Below the pieces are notes generated by a model. The model was not told the DNA's origin, did not search any database, and was given only the letters and a program-made list of their open reading frames with translations. From Parus major (lineage: Eukaryota; Chordata; Aves; Passeriformes; Paridae): 64,000 nucleotides of DNA. Numbering within the stretch: position 1 is the stretch's first letter; every line of letters begins with the position of its first letter. The position numbers and the translations under genes are program-made. The stretch covers positions 2,005,500 through 2,069,499 of the forward strand of contig NC_031792.1 in assembly GCF_001522545.3 (NCBI RefSeq). Direction: 5' to 3'. Shown here piece by piece: positions 47,501 to 59,231 of the stretch.

Positions 47501-50500
47501 AGCATTTATTATTGAACAGCACTGGGCCCTGCTGTCCCCAGGGCCTTGGCAGTGTCCAGGCAAGGAAGGCAGGACAGAGTCCCAAACCAAATCTGGGAGC
47601 AGCCTCCTGACAGAGGGTGTTAGGAGCTGCTGTGCAGCCATCCATGAGGGAGAACTCACAGAGAGGATTTCTCCTGCCCTGGAAATTCACTGACACGCTC
47701 TGCTTTGGATTTGAATCGGGATCAGGACTTGCTGCAAATTTACAAGTGGAAATAAGCCTTTTGCTTTTAGTGGTTGGACAAATAGGCTTCTCTTCCTGCA
47801 TAAGCTGTTCTGGGGCCTGATCTCTGGGTCACACAGGGAGGTTTTGCAGCCTGGCGTGGCAGTGGCACCAGAGGGTGAATTTGATGCTGCAGCAGCAGAG
47901 GTGCTGTGATCGGGGAGCTGCGCTCCTGCAGCCACCCCACATGTGAGGGGCACAGGGTAAAGCCACTGTCACCCTCTGGAGACCTTGGAGTTGGACCAGG
48001 TGTAATCCTGCAGCAACTCCAACGCATTAACTACAGCAAATCCATGCCAGACATGGGAATTTTGGTGTAATCCTGGAGTGAGTTGAGCACAATTGCTGCT
48101 GTGAGCATGGGGCAGCCCCAGTGACAGGGAGGGGGTCAGTCCTTGCCATTGTTTCTGAGGCACATCCAGCAAAGATTATCTTTTATCTTCCTTTCTTCCA
48201 GCTGTGTCATTAATGTCTGGCTGTCCCAAAGAACCAGGAGCCTCTGTCCCCATCCACTGGGCCAGATGGGACACAGGAATCAGCACATCCCAGAGATGCT
48301 GATTTATCATCCCCGAGGTTTTCAGCTTAAATACTTGATAAACAGAGTGCTAAAGGCTGAGTTTACCTTGTCTGCATCCATGGATCTCCTGTGGGGAGGT
48401 TTCCTGTGCATGTTCCTCCTCCACCCAGGAAGGGAAGGGGTTTTAGTCGGAACAATGCAGTGTGAGCCCAGAGTAATCCCCCTCCCAGCCTGTTTTGTGA
48501 ATGCCAACTGGGCCTGCCAGATGTCTATTCAGGGGGATTTTGCTGCGGTCTGAGGAGTTATCAATGGGAATTTGGAGAGACTCCAAGGGGAATGTTTCTG
48601 TCAGCCTGGAGTGGCTGCAGAGGGGGCAGTGGGATGAGGTGAATGCTCTGTCCCAGAGGACAAACCTCTCCTCACAGGCCAGGTCCCTCCTCCTGGCTCA
48701 TTGTGGGAGGATTGTTCTCCTCCATCTGAGTTTCTGGTTTCTTCTGCAGATGCTGGAGGAAGGAGGTCACCTAGGAAATCCTGAGACCTTTCCAAAGGCC
48801 CTGGGTGGCTCTGCCCATCTCCCTGGGAGAACTGCTGGCCTGGCAGTGAGGATGAGCACTCCCCAAACTTTCCACCAGCCAACAGGCTCTGCTCCTAACT
48901 CCTGTTTTCTGTTTGGGTTTATTTGTGATGGAAAAAAAAAATACTGGGGAAAAAAATCAGTGTATCAATGGTACTTTAGAGCCTTCCCATGAGGAAGAAG
49001 GATTCACACAGGCTTTGGATTTTGGGGAGCCAAATTTATTTGCCCTCCCTTCTAAGTAAGGCTCTATTTCCATGTGCCATGAGCCCCTGCCACCCTGGGC
49101 ACCCACTAAGAGCTGTAAAGTGACTTAATGAGTCATCTCTTCCCGAGCGGGGACAAAAAAATGTCACATTAAATTTCTGTTTGCAAATTTTTCAAATGCG
49201 TGGCTCCAGCTCTCTGACACAAAATGAGCTCACAGTGGAAACTGTCTGCAGGGCTGCGTTTCCAGGGGGTTTTGGTAGGGATTCAGTGACGTTTCTGGGT
49301 TCCAAATCCCATTCTCACTGGGAGACAGCTAAGCCAGCACCTACACAGAGTTTGGCAGTGGCAAAATTCAATGTTTTCTACAGATTTGTGTCAAGGAGAA
49401 AACTTTCAGCCACAGAAAGAGACACCTGAGTTCAGCCAGTATTTTTGACACCTGTTTTCTCATGGAATTTTCTGTGTTCAAGGCCAGGTTGGGCTTGGTT
49501 ACAATAAAAATTTTACCCTGATACAAGCAATTGAGACAAGAATTCAGATCCCCAATGCCTGTGGTATCTGTCCTACCTCTCCAGATCTGAGCCTAAGCCT
49601 TCCTCATCTCCTGCCTCAGTTTACCACCAAATATGGGAAGTTTGGAGGCCAAAAACCTTTCAGTTATTTAAGCCAGAGCTGGGATAAATGAGTAACTGGT
49701 TTCCATCTGGAGCATTATGGGGAATTTGGAGCTCTGCGGAGGTGAAGTGTTGGAGATGGATAATGGCAGGGACAAGCTGTTAAGGGCTTTTTGTCCTTCT
49801 GTGGGCAGCAAAAGTCTTTTCTCTTTCAAGATAACCTGAGAGGAGCAGGGCTGTGGGCTCACTCCATTTGTCAAGTGATTCTTTTAAATGTATTTAAATA
49901 CTTTTACAGCCTCTGTTAATGAAACTTTGGTGACCCCGGGGTTCCTGAGGGAATCCATCTGCATCTAAGTGATGGAAAATGAACTCGTTAATGGCTGGGC
50001 CCCGCTTTGCCGATATAGGATATCGATCCCTGGTGATGAAGGGCTGGATGGGAAGGGGCTTGGCTAAATGGGCTTTATCCTCGGGATGAGCAGGGCTGGG
50101 TGGGCAGTGACTGATGAAAGATAGCTGGGAAAACACCTCATTTTCCTTGCTAACTGCGGGGATTTAGGAGCTGCCAAACTGAGGCTGCGGTGCCTGAAGG
50201 ACAAGGGGAAGGGCTGCTCAGGATCTGATTGCAATCTCTGTCTGCTGCTTCTGCACTGCCTGGCTCCAGGAGAGCTCCTCACATGACTTTTCCAGAAACT
50301 TTGGGTGTCCCAGCTTCCCCCTCTGTGGAGGAGAGATGTCTCTCCCAAACCACCCAGCCCAGCAAATCTCATTTCCTCTTGTCACAGCTGATGCAGCACG
50401 GGCAGGGAGATTAGATATGGATAAGGCAGGAGATAAAGGCTGGCACTTCCAGAAAGCCATGGGGGCCTGGATCCCCTGGGAAGTGCTCTGAAGAGTTTGG

Positions 50501-52721
50501 AATGTTTCTCATCACCTGATGGGAGTTATTCTGGGGGAAGGGCTTGTCCTGGGCTTATGGGTTAAAAAACTCCTCTGAAGTCTCTTTCCTGTTGCCCATC
50601 ATTGAAGGGAAAAAAGGAGAAAATCATACCTGAAAATCTGGGGATCTGCTGCAGGAAGTGGGAATTCCCTGTGTCCTTGTGCCAACAGATTGCACAACGG
50701 GAAAAGAATGTGATGGGGGAGGGTTAGGAAAGGGAATAGGGAACAAAACCCCTATTTTTGGTGCATTTTGGGTGCAAACCTCCTATAAACACCAGCAAAA
50801 AACGGTGTTGGGTCTTTTAAGAGCACTGATCCAGCCTTTCATCTCTCCCACAGGGCAAAACACGGCCCAGGGAGCTGGGAACAGAGCCCCAGACAGAGTA
50901 AATTGGTCGTGTTCCGTCGGTATCCGCAGCGTGATGCTGATTTTCATTACAGCGAGATCAGAACAGCACGGCTGGCTGGGCTTCACTCAGGGTCCCTCTG
51001 CCTCAGGGAGATCCCCCTCATTTAAAGGGATTGCAGGGAAAAAAGGCAAGTTTGGAAAAGTCAGCAAAACCTTTCTGGCTCTGAAGCAGCTTTGGATGTC
51101 TGCAAAGGGCTTTGGGATCTGCAGTGGGTAGAGCTGAGCAGCTCTGGGAGGGTGGGATGGTGCTGAGGACTTCAGGGATTCCCACGTGCCCTGGGGCACA
51201 TCCTCAGCTGATAAAAGCTGCGAGAGCTGGGCTGGTTTATGGCCACCGAAGATCGGCTGCAGCAGGCCCACAGGAGAGCACTGAACACTCTGCTCCCTCT
51301 CCTCTCTCTCCACTTGCCTTCAGTCACTAAAATCTGCTTCATTAACAAACTCTCCCTAATCACTGCTCCTGAGCAGCCGAGCCCACTGGGGCTCTGTGTG
51401 GAGCTCCTTCCCAAGGATTTTTCCGGCCAATATAACACACACTTTAATGACTTTGCTTCTCCTTAGCCAGTTGTTGGAGGAGGTGGAGCAGTGGCTCTGC
51501 ACAGTGGCTGAATGTTAGCTGTGAATCTGCTGACACCCTGAGCAACCAGACATCTTTCCCTGGAAAGGGGGGTTGTCTTTTAGCTAAAAAATAAAGGAAA
51601 TTTGAGTCAGGGAGTTGGTGGAGGTGATGCTCCGGCTTTTAGTGCTGCCATGGAAAAAGTATAAGGGTCTTTAAGGATTTCAATTTTGTATCTTCAAAGG
51701 AAAAACTCTTCCAGAAAATACTAATCTGGAAGCGATTAGACTGTGGCTGTGCCGTGAGGGAGGGAAAGACAGGCATGGAAAAGAGCAGGTTCAGGCCTGG
51801 AGTGATGCTCAGGATTTGTGCTCAGCGTCTGTCGATGCCGGGCCTGCGCCCCACGGGTGACAGAGCCCCTTTCCAGCCCTGGATCTGACACACAGAGCAT
51901 CACCAGAGCTGTTCTATTCCCATCCTGGCGTGGAGCCATCTGTGTGAGACTGAGTCAGAGTCTCCCCCTCACCGCCCCTTCCAGCAGCACCTTTGCCGTG
52001 GGGAGCCGGGGGGAGCAGCCCCGCCAGCCTCACATCCCGTGGGCGGCTTGTTTTCCATCCTCCCCACTCTCCCGCTGCTGAGGAGCCCTATTTTTCTCCC
52101 CTTCCATGCACAGAAATAGCTCGTGCTTGTCGTAAATCACCTCGGCTGCAGATGGTGAGTCACTGGTTGATCAAAGGCGAGACCCTTTTCTGGGCCTGGG
52201 AGGAAGAGTAGATGCTTCAATAAATCATTAGGAATCAGCAGCAAAGAATTTCCCTTCGGTCTGAGGAGAAAACCTCGCCGCCCCCTCCTTCGTCCCCGCG
52301 CCCCTGGCGTAAATCACCAATTTTAGTGTCATGAGTGGGGACACCTGATTTAGGATCCCTGTCACAGCCGTTCCTGGGCGTTGGGCAGGGTTTGCTGCCC
52401 TAACCATCAAACCTGGACAGCAGCAAGGACAGGCACTGTGGCCAAGGGGGGTGGATGTGCCAGGAGCAGGGAAGGAGAAGGGACAGAGCGTTGGCATGTG
52501 CCACTTGGCGGCAGAAAACGAGAGGAGAAACGCGGAGTCCGGCGGGATGGGCATCAGTGGGGCACAGGTGTGACAGGAACTGGTGTGGAGGTGACAGCAG
52601 CGGGGAGGGGAAGTGCCAGCCTGTGACATAACTGCCAGGATCCAGGATAACACCCAGGGCACCTGTGGCAGGGTGGGGACGAGACCAGCAGCACCACGGC
52701 AGTGGGGAGAGGAGGAATCCT

Positions 52722-52812
52722 TCATCCCTCATCCCTCATCCCTCATCCCTCATCCCTCATCCCTCATCCCTCATCCCTCATCCCTCATCCCTCATCCCTC
52801 ATCCCTCATCCC
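52722..52812 (+). repeat. Heptamer satellite (TCATCCC)13
   Basis: Exactly 91 bp, made of 13 perfect copies of the 7-bp unit. Because 7 is not a multiple of 3, all three frames are open across it and give repeating HPSSLIP-type peptides. These frames are artefacts. Perfect copies indicate recent expansion, and the array is probably length-variable. Confidence 0.98.
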
Positions 52813-53572
52813 AAACCTTTCCTCTGCCAGCCTGGCTGCAGTTCCCCGCCCGGGAGGGAGGATGGGTCACACAGGAGCAGAGGATGGTGTGGCCAGGGAG
52901 AAGGGAAAGACCTGGAGTTGTTCCTGTACCCTGAACGCTCCTTCCCTCTCCTGCCTGTCCCCAGCCAGCCTCTCCGGGAAGGAAGAGACATCAATGGCTC
53001 TTGAGGCAGAGACTCCGTGGAAAGCCGAGCAGATGAAGGCTTTGCCATCTGTGAACAAGTTGTTCTGATTGAATTAGAGAACATTTAACATTTACAGATA
53101 ATTAGAAACAGCCACCCATTACAAAGGCAGCGGAGGGAAGGGGAGCTTTTGAAAGGCGATTGGAAGCTCCTTGACACATCAGCCAAGGGAGCTTTTCAGA
53201 CACAACTTCTGAGCCTTTCCAGATGCTTTGTGCTCCTTACATCCCCGAATCTTGGGAACCAAGAATCTCTCCCTGTCTCTCCCTTCTGTCCTCTCCGTTT
53301 CTTTTTAACTGCCTTTTGCCTTTTTCTCCCAGCCAGCACTCAGCCAGCTCCTCTCTGGGAGGTTTTAGCAGGGTTTCCTCTTTGGTCCCGTACTGGGATG
53401 TCAGCTGTGAAGCAAAAGGGAAAGAAATTTGCTTTTCTGCTCCATTACTGTCACAATTCCTTTGGTCTGGAGTTGGGCTGTGCAGCCATGGGGAGGGACG
53501 GCCTTGAATGCAGAGGCTCCTGTGCTATCCTGACCTCTGCAGGAGAGACCTGGACCTAAAGCTGGTTAGTAT

Positions 53573-53760
53573 TTTATTCAACCTCTATTACAGAGCAAGA
53601 TAAATACCTTTATAATAGAAAAAAATATATTTTTCTTGTTGTATATTAAAAAAATATATAGTAAAATACGTAAAATACTCTCGTTTATGTCCAAAAATAA
53701 ACTCTTTTTATCCTTGTGCTTCCTTAATATGTTTTTACATCAACAGTATTAAGAAAAGCA
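53573..53760. other. AT-rich island
   Basis: About 190 bp of strongly AT-rich sequence (AAAATATATTTTTC, AAAAAAATATATAGTAAAAT, CTTAATATGTTTTTAC) in GC-rich flanking DNA. It contains AATAAA near 53695. It could be a diverged 3' UTR of an unannotated transcript, a matrix-attachment-like region or an old repeat. None of these can be confirmed here. Confidence 0.5.
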
Positions 53761-54147
53761 CGTTTGCCATCCTTTTCTTTTAAGTGCCAAAGAAGCTCAA
53801 ATTCCCCAAAACACAAAAAGAGATGATTTCCATCCCAAATTTCCTCTGAAAAAGAACTGGCATTTCTCAAGCAGCTCGAGCAGTAATTGCCTCACAGCAG
53901 TGCTGGTAATTTCCCCGCATCTGCTGCAGAGATACCCAAGGGGTGAAGCCATAAAGCCGCAGCTGCCCTCTGGCTGGAAGGAGCCTCAGTGATGGTTTTT
54001 GGGCAGCACATCCAAGGCTTGGCCTCTGCTCCCAGAGCCGTGGGCAATTCCAGGAGCAGAGCCATGGCATCCCAATGGGATTGCTGTGCCTTGCAGGGAG
54101 GAGAGGGAATGGATAGGTTCTGTTCTTTTAGAAGGAAATGAAAGCCT

Positions 54148-54287
54148 AGAGAAGTCCTGGATGCCCTGGAGGTGTTCAGATCCAGGCTGGACAGGGCTTG
54201 GAGCAACCTGGGACAGTGGAAGGTGTCCCTGTCCATGGCAGGGGTGGAACAAAATGATCTTCAAGCTCCTGTCAAACCCAACCCATC
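54148..54287 (+). mobile_element. CR1 LINE 3'-end fragment
   Basis: GAGAAGTCCTGGATGCCCTG, then GACAGGGCTTGGAGCAACCT, then GTGGAAGGTGTCCCTGTCC, then AATGATCTTCAAGCTCCTGT matches the CR1 3' end on the plus strand. Confidence 0.93.
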
Positions 54288-54713
54288 CCTAGCGCCTGTG
54301 AAATGGCAAACCGAGGCTTTTCCCACCAAAAATATCTCAGGAATCCTGTCTAGGACATTGATACAGACACGGGCACAGCTCGTACCCCGTGTCTGTCCCC
54401 CGTTTGCCAGGCTGTCCGCAGCAGGCGATGCACAGGACCCTGACAGACATCTAGTGGCATTTCCTCTAACTACAGGCACGTGTGACTGCCCAGGGGTGCC
54501 CGGAGCTGGGGGGCACTGGGGCAATTCAGAAATGAACATCAGCCATTGGTCCAGGGAGCTCTGAGCTCTGCTCGGGAAAGGAGAACGGGAGAAATCCCTG
54601 TTCCAGCAGGGCTGGTCCTTGGACAGCCAGGCTGGATCAGCCTGCACATCCCAGCCTGGTGCAACCGGTACCAGCAGCTGGTGCTGGGCTCGGGAGGGGA
54701 TGGTGGGCAGGGC

Positions 54714-54946
54714 ATGGATGATGGGCACAGGCAGGGGATGGATGATGGGCACAGGGAGGGGATGGATGGATGATGGATGGATGGATGGATGGATGGATGG
54801 ATGGATGGATGGATGGATGGATGGATGGATGGATGGTGGGCACAGGGAGGGGATGGATGGTGGGCACAGGGAGGGGATGGATGGTGGGCACAGGGAGGGG
54901 ATGGATGGATGGTGGGGACGGGCAGGGGATGGATGGTGGGCACCGC
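54714..54946 (+). repeat. 24-bp minisatellite with internal (ATGG)16 expansion
   Basis: The 24-bp unit starts ATGGATGGTGGGCAC and ends AGGGAGGGG. Clear copies lie at 54714-54737, 54738-54761, 54829-54852, 54853-54876 and 54877-54900. A variant of 28 bp follows at 54901-54928, then a partial copy. Between the second and third copies the ATGGATGG start of the unit has expanded into 16 perfect ATGG units (54773-54836). The HPSIHPS-type open frames on the minus strand are by-products. Confidence 0.96.
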
Positions 54947-55280
54947 ATCCCCGCCGCTCCCCGGGGCCGCTCCGCACGTGCCCGCACCCCGGCTGCGAGC
55001 ATGAGAAAATGCCTCCAAGGGGGTGTCAGACACAGTTACAGTGAAACACGATATTTATAACAAAGTGTGGGGGAAGGTGTCACATCACATTACGCTGATG
55101 CTCCGGCGCCCGAGACGCGGGGACGGCGCTGCGGAGCGGGGATGTGGGGAGCGCCAGCAGGCAGCGGGAGGAGCTGGCTCTGCGAACGCTGATTCCTCGC
55201 TGGAGGCCACCCCGAGCAGGTTTTTCCCCGGGGCAGGGGAGCAAAGCAGGTCTCTCATGAGTGCTGGAATCGCCCGATGG
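54940..55280. promoter_or_regulatory. CpG-rich patch downstream of the minisatellite
   Basis: CpG density rises sharply (GGGGCCGCTCCGCACGTGCC near 54962, CTCCGGCGCCCGAGACGCGG near 55101, GACGGCGCTGCGGAGCGGG near 55122) in an area otherwise poor in CpG. There is no recognised exon. It may be a promoter of an unannotated transcript, or only GC-rich DNA next to a minisatellite. Confidence 0.35.
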
Positions 55281-56892
55281 TGTCACTCGGCTCTGGGAGT
55301 CACCGTGGCTTTCCCATGGGGAAAAATAAACTCCAGGTACCTCCAGTGACCTTAAACACTGCTCCACTGTAGCTTTTCTGCACGGGCATATCCCACTCGT
55401 CAGCTGGTTTAGGAGTACAGCCTTGCTGATAAACCTCGCCTTACCAAGCTGAGATTAAGCGCTGTAATCTTTTGACAAACAGTTCTTTGGAAAAAGCCGT
55501 GTCCCTGCGCGCAGCTGGGATTGCACAACTCCCTCCCGGAGTCCGGGACTCTGAAAGTGCCCCGCTCTTCCCAAAGAAGCCAAGGACCAGGTCTCAGAGC
55601 TGCAGTTTCCCTGGATCCTACGTGGAAATTCCCTCACGTGTTGCAGGGAGACTGGTGGGAGCTCCTACACACACATACACACCAATATTTCTGTGCATTC
55701 ATCTCCTGCTCCTTCCCCCTGCCCTGGCAACGGCACAGTAAGATGTGGATGCAGCGCAGCACCACCATCCCAGCCTTCTCTCAGGGCTGATTTCCCGGGA
55801 AGAGCTTTTGGCTGCTGCCTTTTCCCTTTGCTCAAACACGGGAGCATCTCCGGAGGGAGCGCACAGGCGGGCGGAGCTGCTGCTCCTGCCCTGAAGCCAT
55901 GGTGGCAGGTCCGGGCTGTCCCCACGGTGCGTGGCTCCGTCCCCAAGAGTCCAGGCTCAGGGAATGTGCAGCTGAGCCCTTTCACCCCTCTCTGCTGTGC
56001 CCTGTGCTCGCCTGTGACCGCCTCAGATACAGCCACGCTGCCCCACAGTCCCTCGAGGGCCAGCTCAGCCTCTGCCCACCCCAGCCCAGCTCTTCCCCCC
56101 GTCTCTCCCCCCCATGCAGTTTCCTTTTCGGGGACTCAGCTGCTCAGTGCCTGCAGGGATCGATGTTCTCTCCCAGGGTGGTTTGAGGTCAGTTTGAGCA
56201 TCACAGCTCTGTCCAGAAGTGGAGACCTCATCACTGCTGGCGTGTCGGTGCCAGCTTTGATTCTCCTGGGAGTGCCACTGACTGCTGTCGCTGGAGTGCC
56301 AGCGTGGCTCGGGTGACCTTGGCCCCGTTGCCTGCCCTTCTGAGGCTGCTTCCAAGTGCCTGCAGCGCTGCAGCCGCAGTGCCTGGGTGGGGATGGCAGC
56401 AGTGGCTGCAGGAGGGAGGCTGGGCTCTCCCTGGGAGGGAACATTCCCTGGGAAAGGCACCAGCTCCTGCCCGCTCTGCGAGGAGAAAGCAAACATTAAT
56501 TTTCCCCTGGAAAATGTGCACTTAACCTCAGACCTAGGCTGAGCCAGCCCTGAACTCTGTGAGGTTCCACTGTCACTGGTGACCATCAGCAGGTGAGGGT
56601 GACATCAGCACATTGAGGAGAGATGCCCTCGTTAAGTTGTCACTCCAGACTGGGCTCCTTCACTCCAGGCATGAAAAAGAGCCAGGAGAAAAGAGGGATA
56701 AGAGCAAGGCTGGCCTTTAAACCCCAGAGGGAAAAGGCTGGAGAACCTTGACAGGTGTGGTCTATGGTTAGTGGTAAATTTTGGCTGCTTTGGGGAAGGA
56801 AAAGTGCTGGAAATGTTCAGGAAGAGCCTTTCAGGAGGTTGTAGGCTGTGTTATTGTATAGGGGCGTGCTGGGTGCATTTTATTTGTGTTAT

Positions 56893-56951
56893 ATGGCCTG
56901 GGTAACACATCCCTGTTATTGCCATGGCCTGGGTAACACATCCCTGTTATT
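56893..56951 (+). repeat. 28-bp direct repeat, two copies
   Basis: The same 28 bases, beginning ATGGCCTGGGTAACACATCC, occur at 56893-56920 and 56924-56951, separated by 3 bp (period 31). The copies are identical, so the duplication is recent. Confidence 0.95.
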
Positions 56952-59216
56952 TCCAGAAGAGGAGTGCACAGGCCAGCTGTGAGGATGCTGGAGTGTGACA
57001 ACCCAGGGAAACCCATCCACGCTGAGAACATTTCCCAGCGGGATCACAGAGGGACATGGAGTTCAAGCACAGCCAGGGGTCCCTGCTGGCTCCCTGCACA
57101 CCCCACAGGGCGGGTGACACACGTGGTGACGGGGCTGTCTGAGCACAGACGTCACCTCTGAGGAGGGGTGGCTGTGTCCCTGCCCGGGCCCATGGCACAA
57201 GGCACATCCACGGCCACAGCTCCGCTCCTGCACGGTTGAAGGGAGGTCGTCCTCGTCCTGCTCCATGCGGTGACTAAGGCAGCCTGGCATTTACCCAGGG
57301 TTTATTTGGACACTCCAAAGCCAGCTGCACACATTTTTTTTTTTTCATTTGCTTTTTGTCTGACTTCATGCCCTTTTGGTGGTTCCTTATAAACTCAGCG
57401 TGGAGAAGGGACCGACGGGCAAGGAGGCTCGTGCAGCATCCACCAGAGGCAGACAGACCAAGAGGGAATCAAGAAAAAACCCAACCCCTCATGAATTATC
57501 TGTCCTGGAAACAGTGTGTTCTTTTTACAATTCCCTTTGACTGTTTAGGGAAAGATTTATCCTCTCCTTTCTCTGACAGCAGAGTTTGCAGTGCTCCTGT
57601 TAACTTCGGGCCAGCCTGGATTAACTGTGCATCCTCAGTGTCTGATTAGCTCTATTTGCTGTGTTTTTATTGACCTATGCAAGAGGAAAATCTAGGTCAG
57701 GCCAGGCTGATGAGGCTGGAGCTGGCTCTGTAATATAAATCAGTACAAACGAGGCCATCCAGCCGCTGAGCCATCAAATCCCGCTCTGGGGTGGGTCGCC
57801 TCCAAAGTGTCCAGGGGACATAATTAGGAACTTTCCCAAGCTGTCAATCAGACAGGGAGCCTGCTTTGGAGGTGGAGGGCGGGGAGGGATTTTTTAGGAG
57901 CTGCTCCTTGTTTCTGGGTGAGGTGCATTTTATCAGCGAGCGGCTGCAGCGCAGGGATGGCTGCAAATAGAAACGGCCCCTGCCTGGCTGTGGCTCCGTG
58001 TTTCTGTGCACAGAGGAGGCACAGAGACAGCTGAAGGAAGCCTGCAGGGCTGAAATGAGTTTTTCTACGGAAGCAGGAGGGGAGGGCAGAATCTTTTACC
58101 CAGCTCCCTCGCTCACAGACCTTATTGATGGCTTTTGCCATGCACAGCCAAGGGGGAAGCAGTGGAGACTGTGTGCTCCTGGCAGTCCTGAATCTCCTCT
58201 AACATTGCCACTCCTGGTTTGGCTGGATCAGAGCAGGGAGCAGGCTGTGACCCGATCTGCAGCTGTGTTAGTCACCCTGCTCTGGGGGGGAAGAGCAGGC
58301 GGCGATGTCTGTGACAGGCTGATTTCAGCTGCCTCACAAAACCCCTCCACCGCGGGAATCGCTCTTTGCAGGGAGACAAAGGTGTCTGGTGCTGGAAGTT
58401 TCCAGGCTGGGAAGCAGGGAGCAGCCTCAGCTGGTGCTGTCTGGGGTGTGTGATGTGCTGGGAGTGCGATGTCACACAGCATTAGCTTCACTTTCAGCGG
58501 GGCCGAGGCACAGCCACGGCTCAGGGGACCACGAAGCCACCCAGGGTGGGGACAGGGGAGCGGCACGGCCCTGCACAGGGGTCACACCCCAAAGTGGGCA
58601 CCCAGAGAGGGGGTGCTGTGGGCACAGAGGGCAGGACAGACTCTCCCAGCTGTCAGGGCTCCCCTGGGGCTGTCAGAAGGCGCTGCTGGCTTGGCCTCAG
58701 CTCAGCAGAGCAGCGGGCGCGGGAGGCGAGCTCAGGTCAGCGTCACGTTGTGCCGCCAAGAGCCACACATGTGATGGCCTGGCAGAGCCCTGGCCATGGG
58801 GAGGTGGCCCTGGAGAAGGTCACCTGGCTGGGGAAGCTGTTTGGGATGTGTCTGTGGAGGAGCAGGGGTTTGGGCAGAGCCGTGCAGGGTGAGCTGGGAG
58901 CAGAGCAGGGAGTGTTCAGTGTACAGGGAGATGCAGAGCTCCCGCTGGCTGTGGGAATGGCACAGATTTCAGTGAACCTGCAGTCCTTTCCCACCTGCAG
59001 GAGAGAGGTTGGAATGTAGTGGGTTCTGGAGGAATTTTGGAGCATATGGAGCAGGGGCACCTTCAGTGGGAGTGTCAGGAAATGCCCTTTCAGGAGCAGG
59101 GAGGACCCACCAGCGTTTGCACAGCTCCACACCCAGGTACAACAGCTGTCCAGTGCTCTTCTTCTGGGGAAAACCTGGTCAGGAAAACAAGAGGAACATC
59201 AGCTTTCATGGAGAGA

Positions 59217-59231
59217 AAGAGAGAGAGAGAG
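59217..59231 (+). repeat. Short GA-rich microsatellite
   Basis: A run of GA units of about 15 bases following GAGAAA. Confidence 0.8.

Larger units (their letters stand above)
43421..54140. other. Upstream flanking DNA of NECTIN1, no gene recognised
   Basis: I read the open frames on both strands and found no domain, no signal of a processed pseudogene and no convincing exon. The contents I can name are a possible TATA motif at 43765, a short AGC repeat, the heptamer array at 52.7 kb and the AT-rich island at 53.6 kb. Stretches such as 46.0-48.5 kb and 49.0-52.2 kb show only unremarkable unique sequence. In mammals the region upstream of NECTIN1 is also gene-poor. Confidence 0.7.

Noticed and set aside
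26220..47520. Several minus-strand AATAAA motifs (for example near 26230, 30865 and 47512) as possible ends of transcripts
   Set aside because: The hexamer is frequent by chance, and no exon structure was seen upstream of any of them.
52613..53068. Plus-strand frames with repeated HPSSLIP peptide
   Set aside because: They are the direct translation of the TCATCCC heptamer array, which is open in all three frames.
54261..55033. Minus-strand open frames with HPSIHPS and PSPPCAHH repeats (up to 238 codons)
   Set aside because: They are translations of the 24-bp minisatellite and its ATGG expansion. Several frames are open at once, and nothing conserved flanks them.
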